The notes below the pieces were generated by a model that worked only from the letters and a program-made list of their open reading frames with translations, did not search any database and was not told the origin of the DNA. The position numbers and the translations under genes were made by a program. Positions 34,409 through 42,951 of a stretch of DNA of 58,051 nucleotides are shown piece after piece. Each line of letters opens with the position of its first letter. Within the stretch, counting starts at the first letter, position 1. Source of the stretch: Verrucomicrobiota bacterium (lineage in GTDB: Bacteria; Verrucomicrobiota; Verrucomicrobiia; Chthoniobacterales; UBA10450); contig QHNR01000132.1 in the NCBI GenBank assembly GCA_003218475.1, positions 1 to 58,051 of the forward strand, written 5' to 3'.

Positions 34409-35371
34409 ATGAAACGTTTGCAGTTAGTTTTTTGGTTTGTTTGCGTGTTGTGCGCGCTGAGCCCAACGAGCCGCGTGTTCGGCCATGGATTCGCTGGGGC
34501 GCGATTTTTCCCGGCGACGCTTTCGACGGACGATCCGTTTGTCTCCGACGAACTTTCGCTTCCAACTGTCAGCACTATCAGAACGCCGGATAATGGCGGC
34601 ACGCGCGAGACCGATATTTCGGTGGATATCGCCAAGCGCGTTACGCCGCAGTTCGGCATTGAAATCGGAGAGACTTTGACTGTGGTGAATCCACACGAAG
34701 GACAGACGACAAATGGCTTCGGCAATCTCGAATTGGGCGGCAAATATCAGCTCCTGAAGAACGACGCCCATGAAGCGATTGTCTCCGTCGGGCTTGGTGT
34801 CGAAATTGGCGGCACCGGCTCGAGTTCGATTGGAGCGGATTTGTTTAGCACATGGGCGCCGGGGATTTTTTTCGGCAAAGGCTTCGGCGATTTGCCCGAG
34901 GCGTTGCGGTTCTTGAAGCCGCTCGCCCTCACAGGATCGGCCGGTATCACGATTCCAACGAGCGCGAGCACGCGCACCATCACGGTGAATCCGCGGACCG
35001 GCGAAAGCGACGTTGAGGTCGAGCACAATCCTGACGTGCTACAGTTGGGTTTTGCGTTGGAGTACAGCGTGATTTATCTCCAGTCGCAGGTGCAGGACAT
35101 GCATTTGCCGGCGCCGATCGATCGATTGATTCCACTGGTGGAGTTCGCACTGGAAACTCCGCTGAACCGCGGCGCACGCGGCCAAACCACCGGCACGATT
35201 AATCCGGGCGTCATCTGGGCGGGAAAATATTTCCAAGTTGGGATGGAGGCGGTGGTTCCAATCAACGAACACACAGGAAATAAGGTCGGCGTAATAGCAC
35301 AACTGCATTTCTTTCTGGATGACCTTTTTCCACACACCATCGGCCGTCCGTTATTTGGAGGAAACAAATGA
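34409..35371 (+). CDS. Outer-membrane beta-barrel protein (transporter-like)
   Basis: About 320 residues. The ATG at 34409 (MKRLQLVFW) is favoured because GGAGG sits 8 bases upstream; an ATG at 34403 would be too close. It has a signal peptide ending near VFG, followed by HGFAGARFF. Many amphipathic strands alternate with Gly (GFGNLELGGKYQLL, EIGGTGSSSIGAD), typical of MetA-type outer-membrane barrels. It overlaps copC by ATGA, so it belongs to the copC-copD unit, perhaps as a metal-handling pore. Confidence 0.75.
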   Translation: MKRLQLVFWFVCVLCALSPTSRVFGHGFAGARFFPATLSTDDPFVSDELSLPTVSTIRTPDNGGTRETDISVDIAKRVTPQFGIEIGETLTVVNPHEGQTTNGFGNLELGGKYQLLKNDAHEAIVSVGLGVEIGGTGSSSIGADLFSTWAPGIFFGKGFGDLPEALRFLKPLALTGSAGITIPTSASTRTITVNPRTGESDVEVEHNPDVLQLGFALEYSVIYLQSQVQDMHLPAPIDRLIPLVEFALETPLNRGARGQTTGTINPGVIWAGKYFQVGMEAVVPINEHTGNKVGVIAQLHFFLDDLFPHTIGRPLFGGNK

Positions 35372-35733
35372 AGTCGCTTTGTCGCATCCTTTGCTTCTGC
35401 CTTTTACTAATTCTGCTGCCCGCGCGACTGAGCGCGCATGCATTTTTGGAACGCTCCGATCCGCCGGTCGGAAGCAAAGTGCATTCTGTGCCAGCGGCCG
35501 TGCGGATTTGGTTCACAGAAGCAATCGAACCTCGGTTTAGCAGTATCCAAGTCTTCGATGCGACCGGAAAACAGGTCGACAAAAAAGACACGCACCTGGA
35601 TTCTGGTAACCGGTCGCTCCTGGAGGTCTCATTGCCGCGGCTCGGACCGGGAGGCTACAAGGTGGTCTGGCGCGTTGTATCAGTAGATACGCATCGGACC
35701 AACGGCGATTTCACGTTTGAGATTCTCCCGTAA
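35368..35733 (+). CDS. copC: CopC-like periplasmic copper-binding protein
   Basis: 121 residues. The signal peptide ends ...LSAHAF, so the mature protein begins with His, the Cu(II) ligand of CopC. The CopC domain shows HAFLERSDPPVGS, IWFTEAIEPRFSSIQV and WRVVSVDTHRTNGDFTF, with the second His. The ATG overlaps the preceding gene's stop. copD follows 31 bases later. CopC binds copper in the periplasm and works with CopD in uptake or tolerance. Confidence 0.9.
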   Translation: MKSLCRILCFCLLLILLPARLSAHAFLERSDPPVGSKVHSVPAAVRIWFTEAIEPRFSSIQVFDATGKQVDKKDTHLDSGNRSLLEVSLPRLGPGGYKVVWRVVSVDTHRTNGDFTFEILP

Positions 35734-35764
35734 AGCGGAGCGCTAACGCACAAAGGGCTGGAAC

Positions 35765-36739
35765 ATGCTGCTAATTATCACGCGCGCTGTGCACATCGGC
35801 GCGTGCATGATTCTCCTGTCGTTGTTCGCATTTGAAATACTCGTCGCAAGACCTGCGTTGAGGGAGACTGACCGAAGTGCTTCGCCGCACATGGAAGTGC
35901 TGCGCGAGCAGTTTCGATTGCTGGCGGTGTGGAGTGGTTTTGCCGCAATCGCTTCCGGTATTGTGTGGTTTTGGATCGTCCTCGCACGAATGACCGGCAG
36001 CAGTTTGTGGGAGATGCCAAGCATCGATTCTATCGACATTGCGATCACTCAGACACAGTTCGGACGGCTCTGGACATGGCGCCTCAGTCTAATGCTCCTG
36101 TTTACAATCGCGAACTTATTTGCACGACGGAACTGCCGGACCTTTCTGTGGAGTTCACGCGCTTGGCAGTATGCTGGGGCGATCGTTGCAACAACGCTTC
36201 TTGCGTCCATTACGTGGGCCGGACACGCGGGAGCGACGATTGGAGCTGAGCGCCCGATCCATCTCACCGCCGATGCTGCACATCTTATTGCCGCCGGCCT
36301 TTGGCCCGGAGGTCTCTTGCCGCTGACATTGCTCCTAGTTCAAGTGTCGAAATCAAATGAGCCGTCTGTATTTCTCATTGCCGGCGCAATGGCTCGCAGG
36401 TTCTCCGTTGTAAGCGTGCTTGTCGTGGGCGCGCTGGCGGCAACCGGCTTAATGAACAGTTATTTTCTCGTTGGCAGCTTGCGCGCACTCGTCACCAGCG
36501 CATACGGACGCCTGCTTATGCTGAAAGTGTTCCTATTTTTCATGATGGTGGCTTTGGGCGCGTGCAATCTTCTGCGCTTCAAGTCACAGCTTCCTCTCGC
36601 GAATGAACAGAATGCGAAGCAACCCGACGCTCTTCGCAAATTAATGAGCAACGTGATTGCCGAACTCTGCATCGGAACGCTTATCGTGCTCATTGTCGGC
36701 GCATTGGGAGCCACTCCCCCGCCGCGCCATCGCATGTAA
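35765..36739 (+). CDS. copD: CopD-like copper transport membrane protein
   Basis: 324 residues, eight predicted membrane helices with His in membrane segments (ITRAVHIGACM, SITWAGHAGATIG, LTADAAHLIAAGLWPGGLLP), the CopD signature for copper passage. It follows copC closely, completing the copper cluster that starts at 26537. It converges with DUF1622 on the minus strand, 12 bases away. Confidence 0.88.
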   Translation: MLLIITRAVHIGACMILLSLFAFEILVARPALRETDRSASPHMEVLREQFRLLAVWSGFAAIASGIVWFWIVLARMTGSSLWEMPSIDSIDIAITQTQFGRLWTWRLSLMLLFTIANLFARRNCRTFLWSSRAWQYAGAIVATTLLASITWAGHAGATIGAERPIHLTADAAHLIAAGLWPGGLLPLTLLLVQVSKSNEPSVFLIAGAMARRFSVVSVLVVGALAATGLMNSYFLVGSLRALVTSAYGRLLMLKVFLFFMMVALGACNLLRFKSQLPLANEQNAKQPDALRKLMSNVIAELCIGTLIVLIVGALGATPPPRHRM

Positions 36740-36751
36740 TGAATTAATCGT

Positions 36752-37114
36752 TTATTGATCCATTGCTTGGGGCGGCACGTCGCGGCGCCAAGGTAGTCTT
36801 CCTTCGATTTCCAGTTGGAGCGACAAACTCAGAAACGTGCGGATCAGAACGATCAGTCCCAGGACGGCAACGTTTTGCATAGTCGGCGCGACAACCACCG
36901 TCCGAATGATGTCGCCGGCGATAAGAAATTCGAGACCGAGCAAAATCGCCCGTCCTATATCTTGGCGGTAAAACGAGTAGTAATTACCCGTGCGCTGCAT
37001 ACGATGAACGATGAGGCGTGCAGTAGCGACGATTGCTCCTCCGGCAACGATACATACGCCAACGCCATCGACACTGGTGCCGATAATATCCATGATCCGT
37101 CGAAAAGATTCCAT
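36752..37114 (-). CDS. DUF1622-family membrane protein
   Basis: 120 residues with three hydrophobic helices. It carries the family core: RAILLGLEFLIAGDIIRTVV, VAVLGLIVLIRTFLSLSLQ and EIEGRLPW. DUF1622 proteins are small inner-membrane proteins of unknown function. The start at 37114 is an ATG with the first helix beginning near residue 14. No regulatory signal seen. Confidence 0.85.
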   Translation of the reverse strand: MESFRRIMDIIGTSVDGVGVCIVAGGAIVATARLIVHRMQRTGNYYSFYRQDIGRAILLGLEFLIAGDIIRTVVVAPTMQNVAVLGLIVLIRTFLSLSLQLEIEGRLPWRRDVPPQAMDQ

Positions 37115-37191
37115 GGCTGCCCTTATTGCCGGAAAGCGCGCCGATTTTCAATGCTGTTTACACCCCGCTGCGGCGGGATAACAGATTAAGT

Positions 37192-37286
37192 CAGGTAGGG
37201 CGGGCAGTCCTATTCAGTCGCGCGATTCACGAACGGCGCGCACCCATTCGACTCCGCTCAGGGCAAGCTGTGACGCGCCCTACCTG
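37192..37286. repeat. 95-bp palindromic element, GTAGGGCG family
   Basis: Ends CAGGTAGGGCG / CGCCCTACCTG. The interior contains ATTCGACTCCGCTCAGGGC, a motif common in dispersed repeats. The rest of 37115-37421 has no gene. Confidence 0.7.
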
Positions 37287-37421
37287 CTCAGGACCTGGAA
37301 ATTCGCATCCAAATTCGTGTGAGTTCGTGAACCGAGCCGATGGGAGCGTCGAGATAGAAGGCAAAGCCGCGAGGGCACGCGGCGAGCGACTCGGGAAAGG
37401 AGCGAGTTTCAAATTCGTGTC

Positions 37422-38351
37422 TCAGTTTGAGGTCCCTCTAGGTGAGGGCAACTGACAATCGGGCCATGTCGGCGAGTCGGGCGCGTTCAGCGGACTCATC
37501 GGCGCCGGAAAGGGCGCCGCAGGATCGGGCACACCGATGCGCTTGTTCACCCAGTGCACCTGGTACGCCCACGCGGGCAGCGGCGCGGCCTTTGGCGTGC
37601 ACGACCAGTTGTTGAAGTGGAGGTTCACGAGATAGAAATTCCGCTTCAGCTTCCGGAGCACCTTGACAATCTTCGAATCGTTGAACCCGTGCATCTCCAT
37701 CGTGATCTGCGGAATCGACGCCAGCAACTCGTCGGGGGCTGCGAGGAGCGAATCCCATTCCCCACCCTCAATATCCATCTTGATGATCACGCGCCGGCCG
37801 GTGTCGGCATTCCTCCTGATCTGGTTTTCCAACGTATCGAAGAAACGCGACCCTCGGTAGCCGGTCCGATCGCCGAGGCATTCGTTGTGAAAATCGAACG
37901 TGCCGCCTTTGCAGGTTGGCTGCGCGGGATCAAAACAGTCATACTGATGCACCGGGACATGATACCGGTGCGACACCTCGCATCCCCAGTCATCGTTGCT
38001 GCCAACGCCGTACGAGTACGCTGCATCGAGCGGCTCAATCAGATTCTCGCACATCAGGTATCCGCCGTCATTGGCGCTGCCGAAGCGCTTCAACGTACAA
38101 TTTTTCAAGGCGACCGGCTGAAGCTCTGCAAGGATCGCCTCGCGCAACCTGCGCGCCGCGGCGCGGTGCACGAAATCGCCAATCACGACGGCAGCCGCGC
38201 CTACGAGAGCGATGATGACAAACGCGATGCGGATGGAAGGTCGTCGCTGCAGCCGCGAAGCGAGAAAACAAGCCTGATTTACGAAAGGACTCAACAAGGG
38301 AACGGAGGTGGCCAGATTATCCCGGCTGAGAGGTTGCACCTTCAAGGACAA
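37422..38351 (-). CDS. Membrane-anchored FkbM/METTL24-like methyltransferase
   Basis: 309 residues. One N-terminal membrane anchor (IAFVIIALVGAAAVVIGDFV, residues about 43-62) precedes a SAM-methyltransferase-type domain: FGSANDGGYLMCENL, AAYSYGVGSNDDWGCEVS, VHQYDCFDP and IIKMDIEGGEWDSLL, matching the FkbM-like D-E-G-E pattern. The Pro-rich C-terminus is probably unstructured. The start overlaps acpS by 35 bases; TTG codons about 19-20 codons in are alternatives. Substrate unknown; O-methylation of a glycan or lipid at the membrane is a guess. Confidence 0.7.
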   Translation of the reverse strand: MSLKVQPLSRDNLATSVPLLSPFVNQACFLASRLQRRPSIRIAFVIIALVGAAAVVIGDFVHRAAARRLREAILAELQPVALKNCTLKRFGSANDGGYLMCENLIEPLDAAYSYGVGSNDDWGCEVSHRYHVPVHQYDCFDPAQPTCKGGTFDFHNECLGDRTGYRGSRFFDTLENQIRRNADTGRRVIIKMDIEGGEWDSLLAAPDELLASIPQITMEMHGFNDSKIVKVLRKLKRNFYLVNLHFNNWSCTPKAAPLPAWAYQVHWVNKRIGVPDPAAPFPAPMSPLNAPDSPTWPDCQLPSPRGTSN

Positions 38352-38715
38352 CAGACGCCATCGCGTGATGTTCGGTGTGGCTAAGCGTGATTAGCGCGGA
38401 CGTGACGCCTCGCTTTGCCGCCAGCTCTTCGGCGGGTCCCGAAAAAACCAGAAACGGCTCGCCGCTCTCTTTTTTCCTAATGTCGATGTTGCGCCAACCC
38501 ATCGCTTTGCCGATGCCAGTGCCAAATGCCTTGGAAACAGCTTCCTTTGCCGCGAAGCGCGCAGCCAGATGGCGGGCCGGGAATTTCATCGACATCGAAT
38601 ATTCAATCTCACCATCCGTAAACACCCGGTGCAGAAAACGATCTCCGAATCGATCAATTGAACGCTGAATGCGTCCGCACTCGACAAGATCGACTCCGAC
38701 GCCGAGAACGCTCAT
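38317..38715 (-). CDS. acpS: Holo-[acyl-carrier-protein] synthase
   Basis: About 132 residues from MSVLGVGVDLVE; the frame continues upstream to 38763, but homology fixes the start at 38715. It carries GVDLVE with the metal-binding Asp, FAAKEAVSKAFGTGIG (the AcpS signature) and HTEHHAMASVVLE. It transfers phosphopantetheine from CoA to ACP. Just downstream of pdxJ, a frequent neighbour (pdxJ-acpS) in many bacteria, here separated by a repeat. Confidence 0.94.
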   Translation of the reverse strand: MSVLGVGVDLVECGRIQRSIDRFGDRFLHRVFTDGEIEYSMSMKFPARHLAARFAAKEAVSKAFGTGIGKAMGWRNIDIRKKESGEPFLVFSGPAEELAAKRGVTSALITLSHTEHHAMASVVLEGATSQPG

Positions 38716-38793
38716 CTGGAATTGTGATCGCGCGGCTGCAAAGCGAGTAGGATTCGGGGCCATTGGTTAACATCGCCAATTCGCGTTAGCAGC

Positions 38794-38904
38794 GTCATCC
38801 CGAGCGAAGTGAGGGATCGCGCATGTGCTGGCAAATCACACCGAACAAGCGTGACGTAATTCATGGATGTGAGGTCCCTCGCTGTCTGTGCGGCTCGGGA
38901 TGAC
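38794..38904. repeat. Inverted repeat GTCATCCCGAGCGAAGTGAGG...
   Basis: The left end GTCATCCCGAGC and right end GCTCGGGATGAC are complementary. Inside are GTGAGGGATC and GAGGTCCCTCGC. Related in style to the TGTCATGTCGAGCG repeats. It separates pdxJ from acpS. Confidence 0.7.
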
Positions 38905-38920
38905 AAGCGCATTGGCACAT

Positions 38921-39673
38921 TCATCCGGAATAATTCTTCATCGCGGCGAGCATTTCTTTTACGGCAGTTTCCAGTCCGACCCACATCGCGCGCGAAATGA
39001 TAGCGTGACCAATGTTGAGTTCGCTCAGGGACGGAATCTCGTGGATGAGTTTAATGTTCCTGTAATTGATCCCGTGGCCAGCATTGACCTGCAGATGTGA
39101 TTCCGACGCTGCCTGCGCAGCCGCTCGCAGTTGCTCCAGTTCTTCTTTTTGGATCTTTTCTGTAAATGCGTTGGCTAGTTTTCCGGTATGCAGCTCCACC
39201 ATTTCCACGCCGAGCTCGGTCGCGACATCCACCTGCTCCAACGTCGGATCGATAAAAAGGCTAACCCGAATGCCCGCAAGTTGCAGGCGTTTGATGGTCG
39301 GTTCCAGTTCCTTTCGTTGAGCGATGACATCAAGTCCGCCTTCGGTGGTAATTTCTTCACGCTTTTCCGGGACGAGGCAGACCTCGTCCGGCACGATGCG
39401 CAAGGCGATGTCAATGATCTGCTCAGTGTTGCCCATTTCGAGATTCAGCTTGGTCATGATGCTCTGGCGCAAGCGCTCGACGTCCCTTTCTTGAATGTGG
39501 CGGCGATCTGCGCGCAAATGCGCAACAAGCCCGGCAGCCCCTGCTCGCTCGCAAATTGAAGCCGCCAGGATCGGGTCAGGCTCTGCGTTCTTTGATTCCG
39601 GCATGGTCGCATAACGCGCCTGCCGCAATGTGGCCACGTGGTCGATGTTAACTCCCAAGCGCAAACCGTTCAT
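38921..39673 (-). CDS. pdxJ: Pyridoxine 5'-phosphate synthase
   Basis: 250 residues. It joins 1-deoxyxylulose-5-phosphate with 3-amino-2-oxopropyl phosphate in vitamin B6 synthesis. Seen: LGVNIDHVATLRQAR at the N-terminus, VAHLRADRRHIQERDV, CLVPEKREEITTEGG, ELHTGKLA and the phosphate-binding VNAGHGINYRN, all PdxJ landmarks. Full length; the start MNGLRLGVN is standard. Confidence 0.96.
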   Translation of the reverse strand: MNGLRLGVNIDHVATLRQARYATMPESKNAEPDPILAASICERAGAAGLVAHLRADRRHIQERDVERLRQSIMTKLNLEMGNTEQIIDIALRIVPDEVCLVPEKREEITTEGGLDVIAQRKELEPTIKRLQLAGIRVSLFIDPTLEQVDVATELGVEMVELHTGKLANAFTEKIQKEELEQLRAAAQAASESHLQVNAGHGINYRNIKLIHEIPSLSELNIGHAIISRAMWVGLETAVKEMLAAMKNYSG

Positions 39674-40023
39674 CGCGCCAAATAGGACTCACTCACTCAG
39701 TCCGAGCAAGTCGGAAACGAACAAAGTTGCGATTTCCTAGTCGCGTTCACGTGAAAGAATATTTAACAATTCGTGCCGGTGATCTCTATGCAGCTCGATT
39801 CTGGTGTAGTGCGTCACAACTCGCTTTTCGTACAATAGTTCCGACAAAATTCCCTGCGTCCGTGTCGCCTCTCCCCTTGCTGCAAAGGGGAGAGGATTGA
39901 GGTGAGGGGCTCTCAAACGGACAGAGATCAAAACCGTAACCCTCACCCCTACCCTCTCCCTTGGAAAAGGGAGAGGTGAATCAATCAGCTAATGTAAAGT
40001 AAAGAAGCGCTACACCCGCTACA
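39674..40023. repeat. Gene-free gap with GGGGAGAGG-family inverted repeat (39866-39979)
   Basis: The repeat begins CGCCTCTCCCC...GGGGAGAGG and ends CCCTCACCCCTACCCTCTCCC...GGGAGAGGTGA. Left of it a minus frame ends HYTRIELHRDHRHELLNILS (39740-39835), a possible C-terminal gene scrap. Nothing else seen. Confidence 0.6.
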
Positions 40024-40395
40024 CTAGCGATCCGTTGGGCTCGGCGTATTCGGCTCACGATTTGATGAGCGCTCTTCGCCAGTCTGTTCCTTCGTCTTCC
40101 TCACCGCTTTTGTGGATTTGTGATGAGCTGTCGTGGTAGCCTGCGTCTTTTTTTCACCTATGGTTTCGACGGTTTCCTTGGTCTTTCTGCCAACAGTTTC
40201 GGCGGTCTCCTTTGTTTTTTCTCCAACAGTTTCCGCCGCCTGCTTGGTTTTCTCGCCAACGGTTTCGACTCCTTCTTTGATTTTCTCGCCTGCTTTCTTC
40301 GCCCCGTGCTTGATGTCTTGGACTGTTTCTTCCTGCCCAAACACGGCCAGCGTTCCGGCTGTGAGCAAAGCGACAATCAAACTTGTTATTTTCAT
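40024..40395 (-). CDS. Secreted repeat protein (KTKETVETVGE repeats), unknown function
   Basis: 123 residues. The start at 40395 (MKITSLIVALLTAGTL) is fixed by a strong AGAGGAGG ribosome site; the longer frame from 40557 runs over another gene's end. After the signal peptide the chain is built of about five degenerate 11-residue repeats of the type AETVGEKTKET, followed by a Lys/Thr/Ser-rich tail. Such 11-mers form amphipathic helices as in LEA-like stress proteins. Probably periplasmic. Confidence 0.7.
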   Translation of the reverse strand: MKITSLIVALLTAGTLAVFGQEETVQDIKHGAKKAGEKIKEGVETVGEKTKQAAETVGEKTKETAETVGRKTKETVETIGEKKTQATTTAHHKSTKAVRKTKEQTGEERSSNREPNTPSPTDR

Positions 40396-40438
40396 GATTT
40401 CCTCCTCTTGATTTGCAATCCCTATATTAAGGAACGGA

Positions 40439-41155
40439 TCAGGCGTTGCGATTGCGCGTCTCGTCGCGCGCAGTGCAACAAGCGCGTTTGTAGATTCGAG
40501 CGAGTACTGACAATGGCACGCTGCAAACATAGAGGGCTGCGATGAAGCCGTACGCAAAAGTCAGGCGTGCGGGTCCGATTGCTTCATATCGGCGAGGGCT
40601 TACCAGAATGCGCTTGTCACTACAAACCACGCGACCGCAGCGACGAAGCCGGCGAAAAAATTCCACGTCCTCCATCAGAGGCACCTCGGGAAATCCGCCA
40701 ACATCGACAAATGCAGTTCGCCGGCAAAACATTCCGTGATCGCCGCATCGCATTCGGAGCAACAAGCCTGCATAATGCGCAAAACTGTCCGTTAGACGAT
40801 AAACGGCGCTTCGGGGCAGACGAATCCGAAAGTAACCGCCACTCATAGCGGGGTCATCCATGATTCGGCGAATTTCATCCAAACACCCCAATGGCGCTGT
40901 GGCGTCGGCGTGCAGGAACCAGAAAATGTCACCGCCTGCCGCCCAGGCCCCGACGTTCATTTGTCTCGCCCTGCTGCGTTCACCGGTGCGAACAACCTGA
41001 TCGCACAATCCTGTCGCGAGTTGATCCGTGCCGTCTGTGCTTCCGCCATCGGCCACAATAATTTCGGCCTCCGGGGCTCGCTCGCGTAGATGCGCCAGAA
41101 ACAGACGTATCAACGCCGCTTCATTATAGACCGGAACAATGATCGAAATGCGCAT
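40439..41155 (-). CDS. Family 2 glycosyltransferase, TIGR04283-like
   Basis: 238 residues from MRISIIVPVYNEA; the frame extends to 41218, which would add 21 weakly conserved residues. The GT-A fold shows IVADGGSTDGT (nucleotide-sugar binding), GDIFWFLHADATAP (DxD-like), and MEDVEFFRRLRRCG (acceptor side). Missing large membrane domains, with only a short C-terminal hydrophobic stretch. This architecture matches the rSAM/selenodomain-associated transferases (TIGR04283), which often occur near ArsS-type radical SAM genes; one is found 8.7 kb to the right. Assignment to arsenosugar synthesis is inferred. Confidence 0.8.
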   Translation of the reverse strand: MRISIIVPVYNEAALIRLFLAHLRERAPEAEIIVADGGSTDGTDQLATGLCDQVVRTGERSRARQMNVGAWAAGGDIFWFLHADATAPLGCLDEIRRIMDDPAMSGGYFRIRLPRSAVYRLTDSFAHYAGLLLRMRCGDHGMFCRRTAFVDVGGFPEVPLMEDVEFFRRLRRCGRVVCSDKRILVSPRRYEAIGPARLTFAYGFIAALYVCSVPLSVLARIYKRACCTARDETRNRNA

Positions 41156-41299
41156 TGGAGCGCTCTCGCCTGAGCTTCCGCTCATCGTCTGACTTTCTCT
41201 TATCAAATAGCTAGGCAAAAAATTTCCGGGAATAAAATGGTTGCTCGACGCGTCTGTTGGACAAATACATTAGGTGAACCTCAACACGGAGAAATTCAT

Positions 41300-41797
41300 A
41301 TGATCGGAAAACTTATTATCGCGGCAGCTATTGCAGTATTTTTCACGCCAGCAGCGCCGGCCGGTGCCCAAGAGCATCCAGAGCACCCAAAGAAAACCGC
41401 GCAACATCCCAAGCAAGGCGCAGAACGTCTGAAGAAAGGTGGAGCGGAAAAGCAAGTGAGCACGGCTGATATCTCTACTGGCATCAAGACTAATATCGAC
41501 GCGACAAGCAAAAAGAGTCCGGACGCAAAATTTCACGTCCAATACGAGGGGCAAGATCTGGCTCTCGATCTGATAAAAGTACACGATGATCGGCTGCAGG
41601 ATCTCGGCGGCGGGAAATACTTTGCGTGCGTGGACATGAAAGGGGCCGACGGAAAGACTTACGACATCGATTTCTTTCTGACCGGCCAGCCCGGCAAAAT
41701 GAACGTGACCGAGACGTCCGTTCACAAGATCGACGGCAAGCCGCTCTATAATTGGAAAGAAGAGAACGGCAAGTGGCAGAAAGCGCCCGCCAGCTAA
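41300..41797 (+). CDS. Secreted protein of unknown function, paralog of 23232-23735
   Basis: 165 residues from MIGKLIIAAAIAVFF (ATG 41300, with GGAGAAA upstream). The signal peptide ends around PAGA. A His/Pro/Lys linker (EHPEHPKKTAQHPKQGAE) precedes the domain shared with 23232-23735: KFHVQYEGQDLALDLIKVH, KYFACVDMKG, GKPLYNWKEENGKW. About 60 percent identity in the last 100 residues by eye. Role unknown. It lies 9 bases before the transglutaminase-like gene, so they may be one transcript. Confidence 0.75.
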   Translation: MIGKLIIAAAIAVFFTPAAPAGAQEHPEHPKKTAQHPKQGAERLKKGGAEKQVSTADISTGIKTNIDATSKKSPDAKFHVQYEGQDLALDLIKVHDDRLQDLGGGKYFACVDMKGADGKTYDIDFFLTGQPGKMNVTETSVHKIDGKPLYNWKEENGKWQKAPAS

Positions 41798-41806
41798 TCT
41801 CAAAAA

Positions 41807-42769
41807 ATGGTTTCCCAATTGGCCATGCGGCTTCTGGTTCTACCGGCATTTTTACTGACGGCCGCGCTTCCGACGCGCGCTGATGACAATCCGGGCATCG
41901 TTAAAGGCACGGATCAATTCGAGTTCGTCTATAGAGTTAAACTTCCAGAAATCAAAGGCGATGCCCGCGTCTGGTTACCCCTGGCGAAGACGGACGCCTT
42001 TCAGACCGTGACCGAGGAAAAGCTGAACATCCCGATGAAGTGGGACAAGGTGCAGGACCGCGATTATGGCAACGATATCTGTGTGCTCTCTCCGCAACCC
42101 GCCGACAGTGGCAAAACGATCGAGCTGCTATATCGCGTCGTTCGCAAGGAGAAAGCAGCGTACCCCGCAGACGCGACAGAAGCGACACGTTACCTGCGCC
42201 CAGAGCAGCTCGTGCCTGTTAATGAGACGTTCAGAACGCTTGCGCAAAAAGCAGCAGCTGGAAAAACTGATGACCTTGAACGGGCGAAAGCACTCTACGC
42301 TCACGTGATCGGCCGGATGCGCTACGACAAATCAGGTACCGGCTGGGGACGCGGTGACGCGATGCACGCCTGCGACGCGCGCACCGGCAATTGCACCGAT
42401 TTTCACGCCTACTTCATTGCTCTCTTGCGAAGCATCGGCATACCCGCTCGTTTCGCCATTGGCGCCACTATTCCCGCCGACAAGAACGAAGGCACGATCG
42501 ACGGCTACCATTGCTGGGCTGAGTTTCTAGCGAATGGACGCTGGGTCCCGGTGGATATTAGCGAAGCCTGGAAAAATCCGAAGCTCGCTGATTATTACTT
42601 CGGGCATAATCCGGCCAATCGTTTCGAACTAACAAAAGGCCGTGATCTGGTGGTTGATCCGGAGCCGGCGAGCGGCCCGATCAACTTTCTAGTCTATCCG
42701 TTGCTCGAAATGAACGGCGAAGTAATCAAACCAGAGACCACGTTCACATTCCGGCGTATCGGGGCGTAA
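41807..42769 (+). CDS. Secreted transglutaminase-like protein
   Basis: 320 residues. Signal peptide (MRLLVLPAFLLTAALPTRA; an inner ATG at 41825 would give a neater one). The transglutaminase-like core has all three catalytic positions: Cys in GNCTDFHAYFIALLRSIGIP, His in GYHCWAEF, and Asp in WVPVDISEAWK. Bacterial members act as periplasmic peptidases or amidases rather than true cross-linkers. The N-terminal 130 residues are beta-rich. It follows the paralogous secreted protein closely. Confidence 0.85.
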   Translation: MVSQLAMRLLVLPAFLLTAALPTRADDNPGIVKGTDQFEFVYRVKLPEIKGDARVWLPLAKTDAFQTVTEEKLNIPMKWDKVQDRDYGNDICVLSPQPADSGKTIELLYRVVRKEKAAYPADATEATRYLRPEQLVPVNETFRTLAQKAAAGKTDDLERAKALYAHVIGRMRYDKSGTGWGRGDAMHACDARTGNCTDFHAYFIALLRSIGIPARFAIGATIPADKNEGTIDGYHCWAEFLANGRWVPVDISEAWKNPKLADYYFGHNPANRFELTKGRDLVVDPEPASGPINFLVYPLLEMNGEVIKPETTFTFRRIGA

Positions 42770-42848
42770 GCAAAGCGCTTCGTCTCACCAGCTCGGCATT
42801 GCCGCTGCGTCTTCGAGAATGATAGAATCGCAGCCAGCCCGTCCAATG

Positions 42849-42930
42849 CAGCCGGCACGGCTGCCTCTACAGAAAGAGACCATAGGGATTGATTGAGCGT
42901 GACTGTAGCGGCAGGCGTGCCGCCTGCGAC
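42849..42930. repeat. Inverted repeat (GCCGGCACGGCTGCC...GGCAGGCGTGCCGCC)
   Basis: Two GC-rich hairpins flanked by ctctacag / ctgtag, the same outer bases seen around the in-frame repeats of the dehydrogenase fusion. It lies 20 bases upstream of the sterol-desaturase-like gene. Confidence 0.65.
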
Positions 42931-42951
42931 CACATTGAGAATATCGATTTA

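Noticed and set aside
37554-38384. 276-codon plus-strand frame opposite the FkbM-like gene
   Set aside because: Antisense shadow in GC-rich coding DNA; no motifs, while the minus strand has clear ones.
39737-39946. 69-codon minus-strand frame
   Set aside because: Mostly the GGGGAGAGG repeat; only the last 20 residues look coding, at best a scrap.
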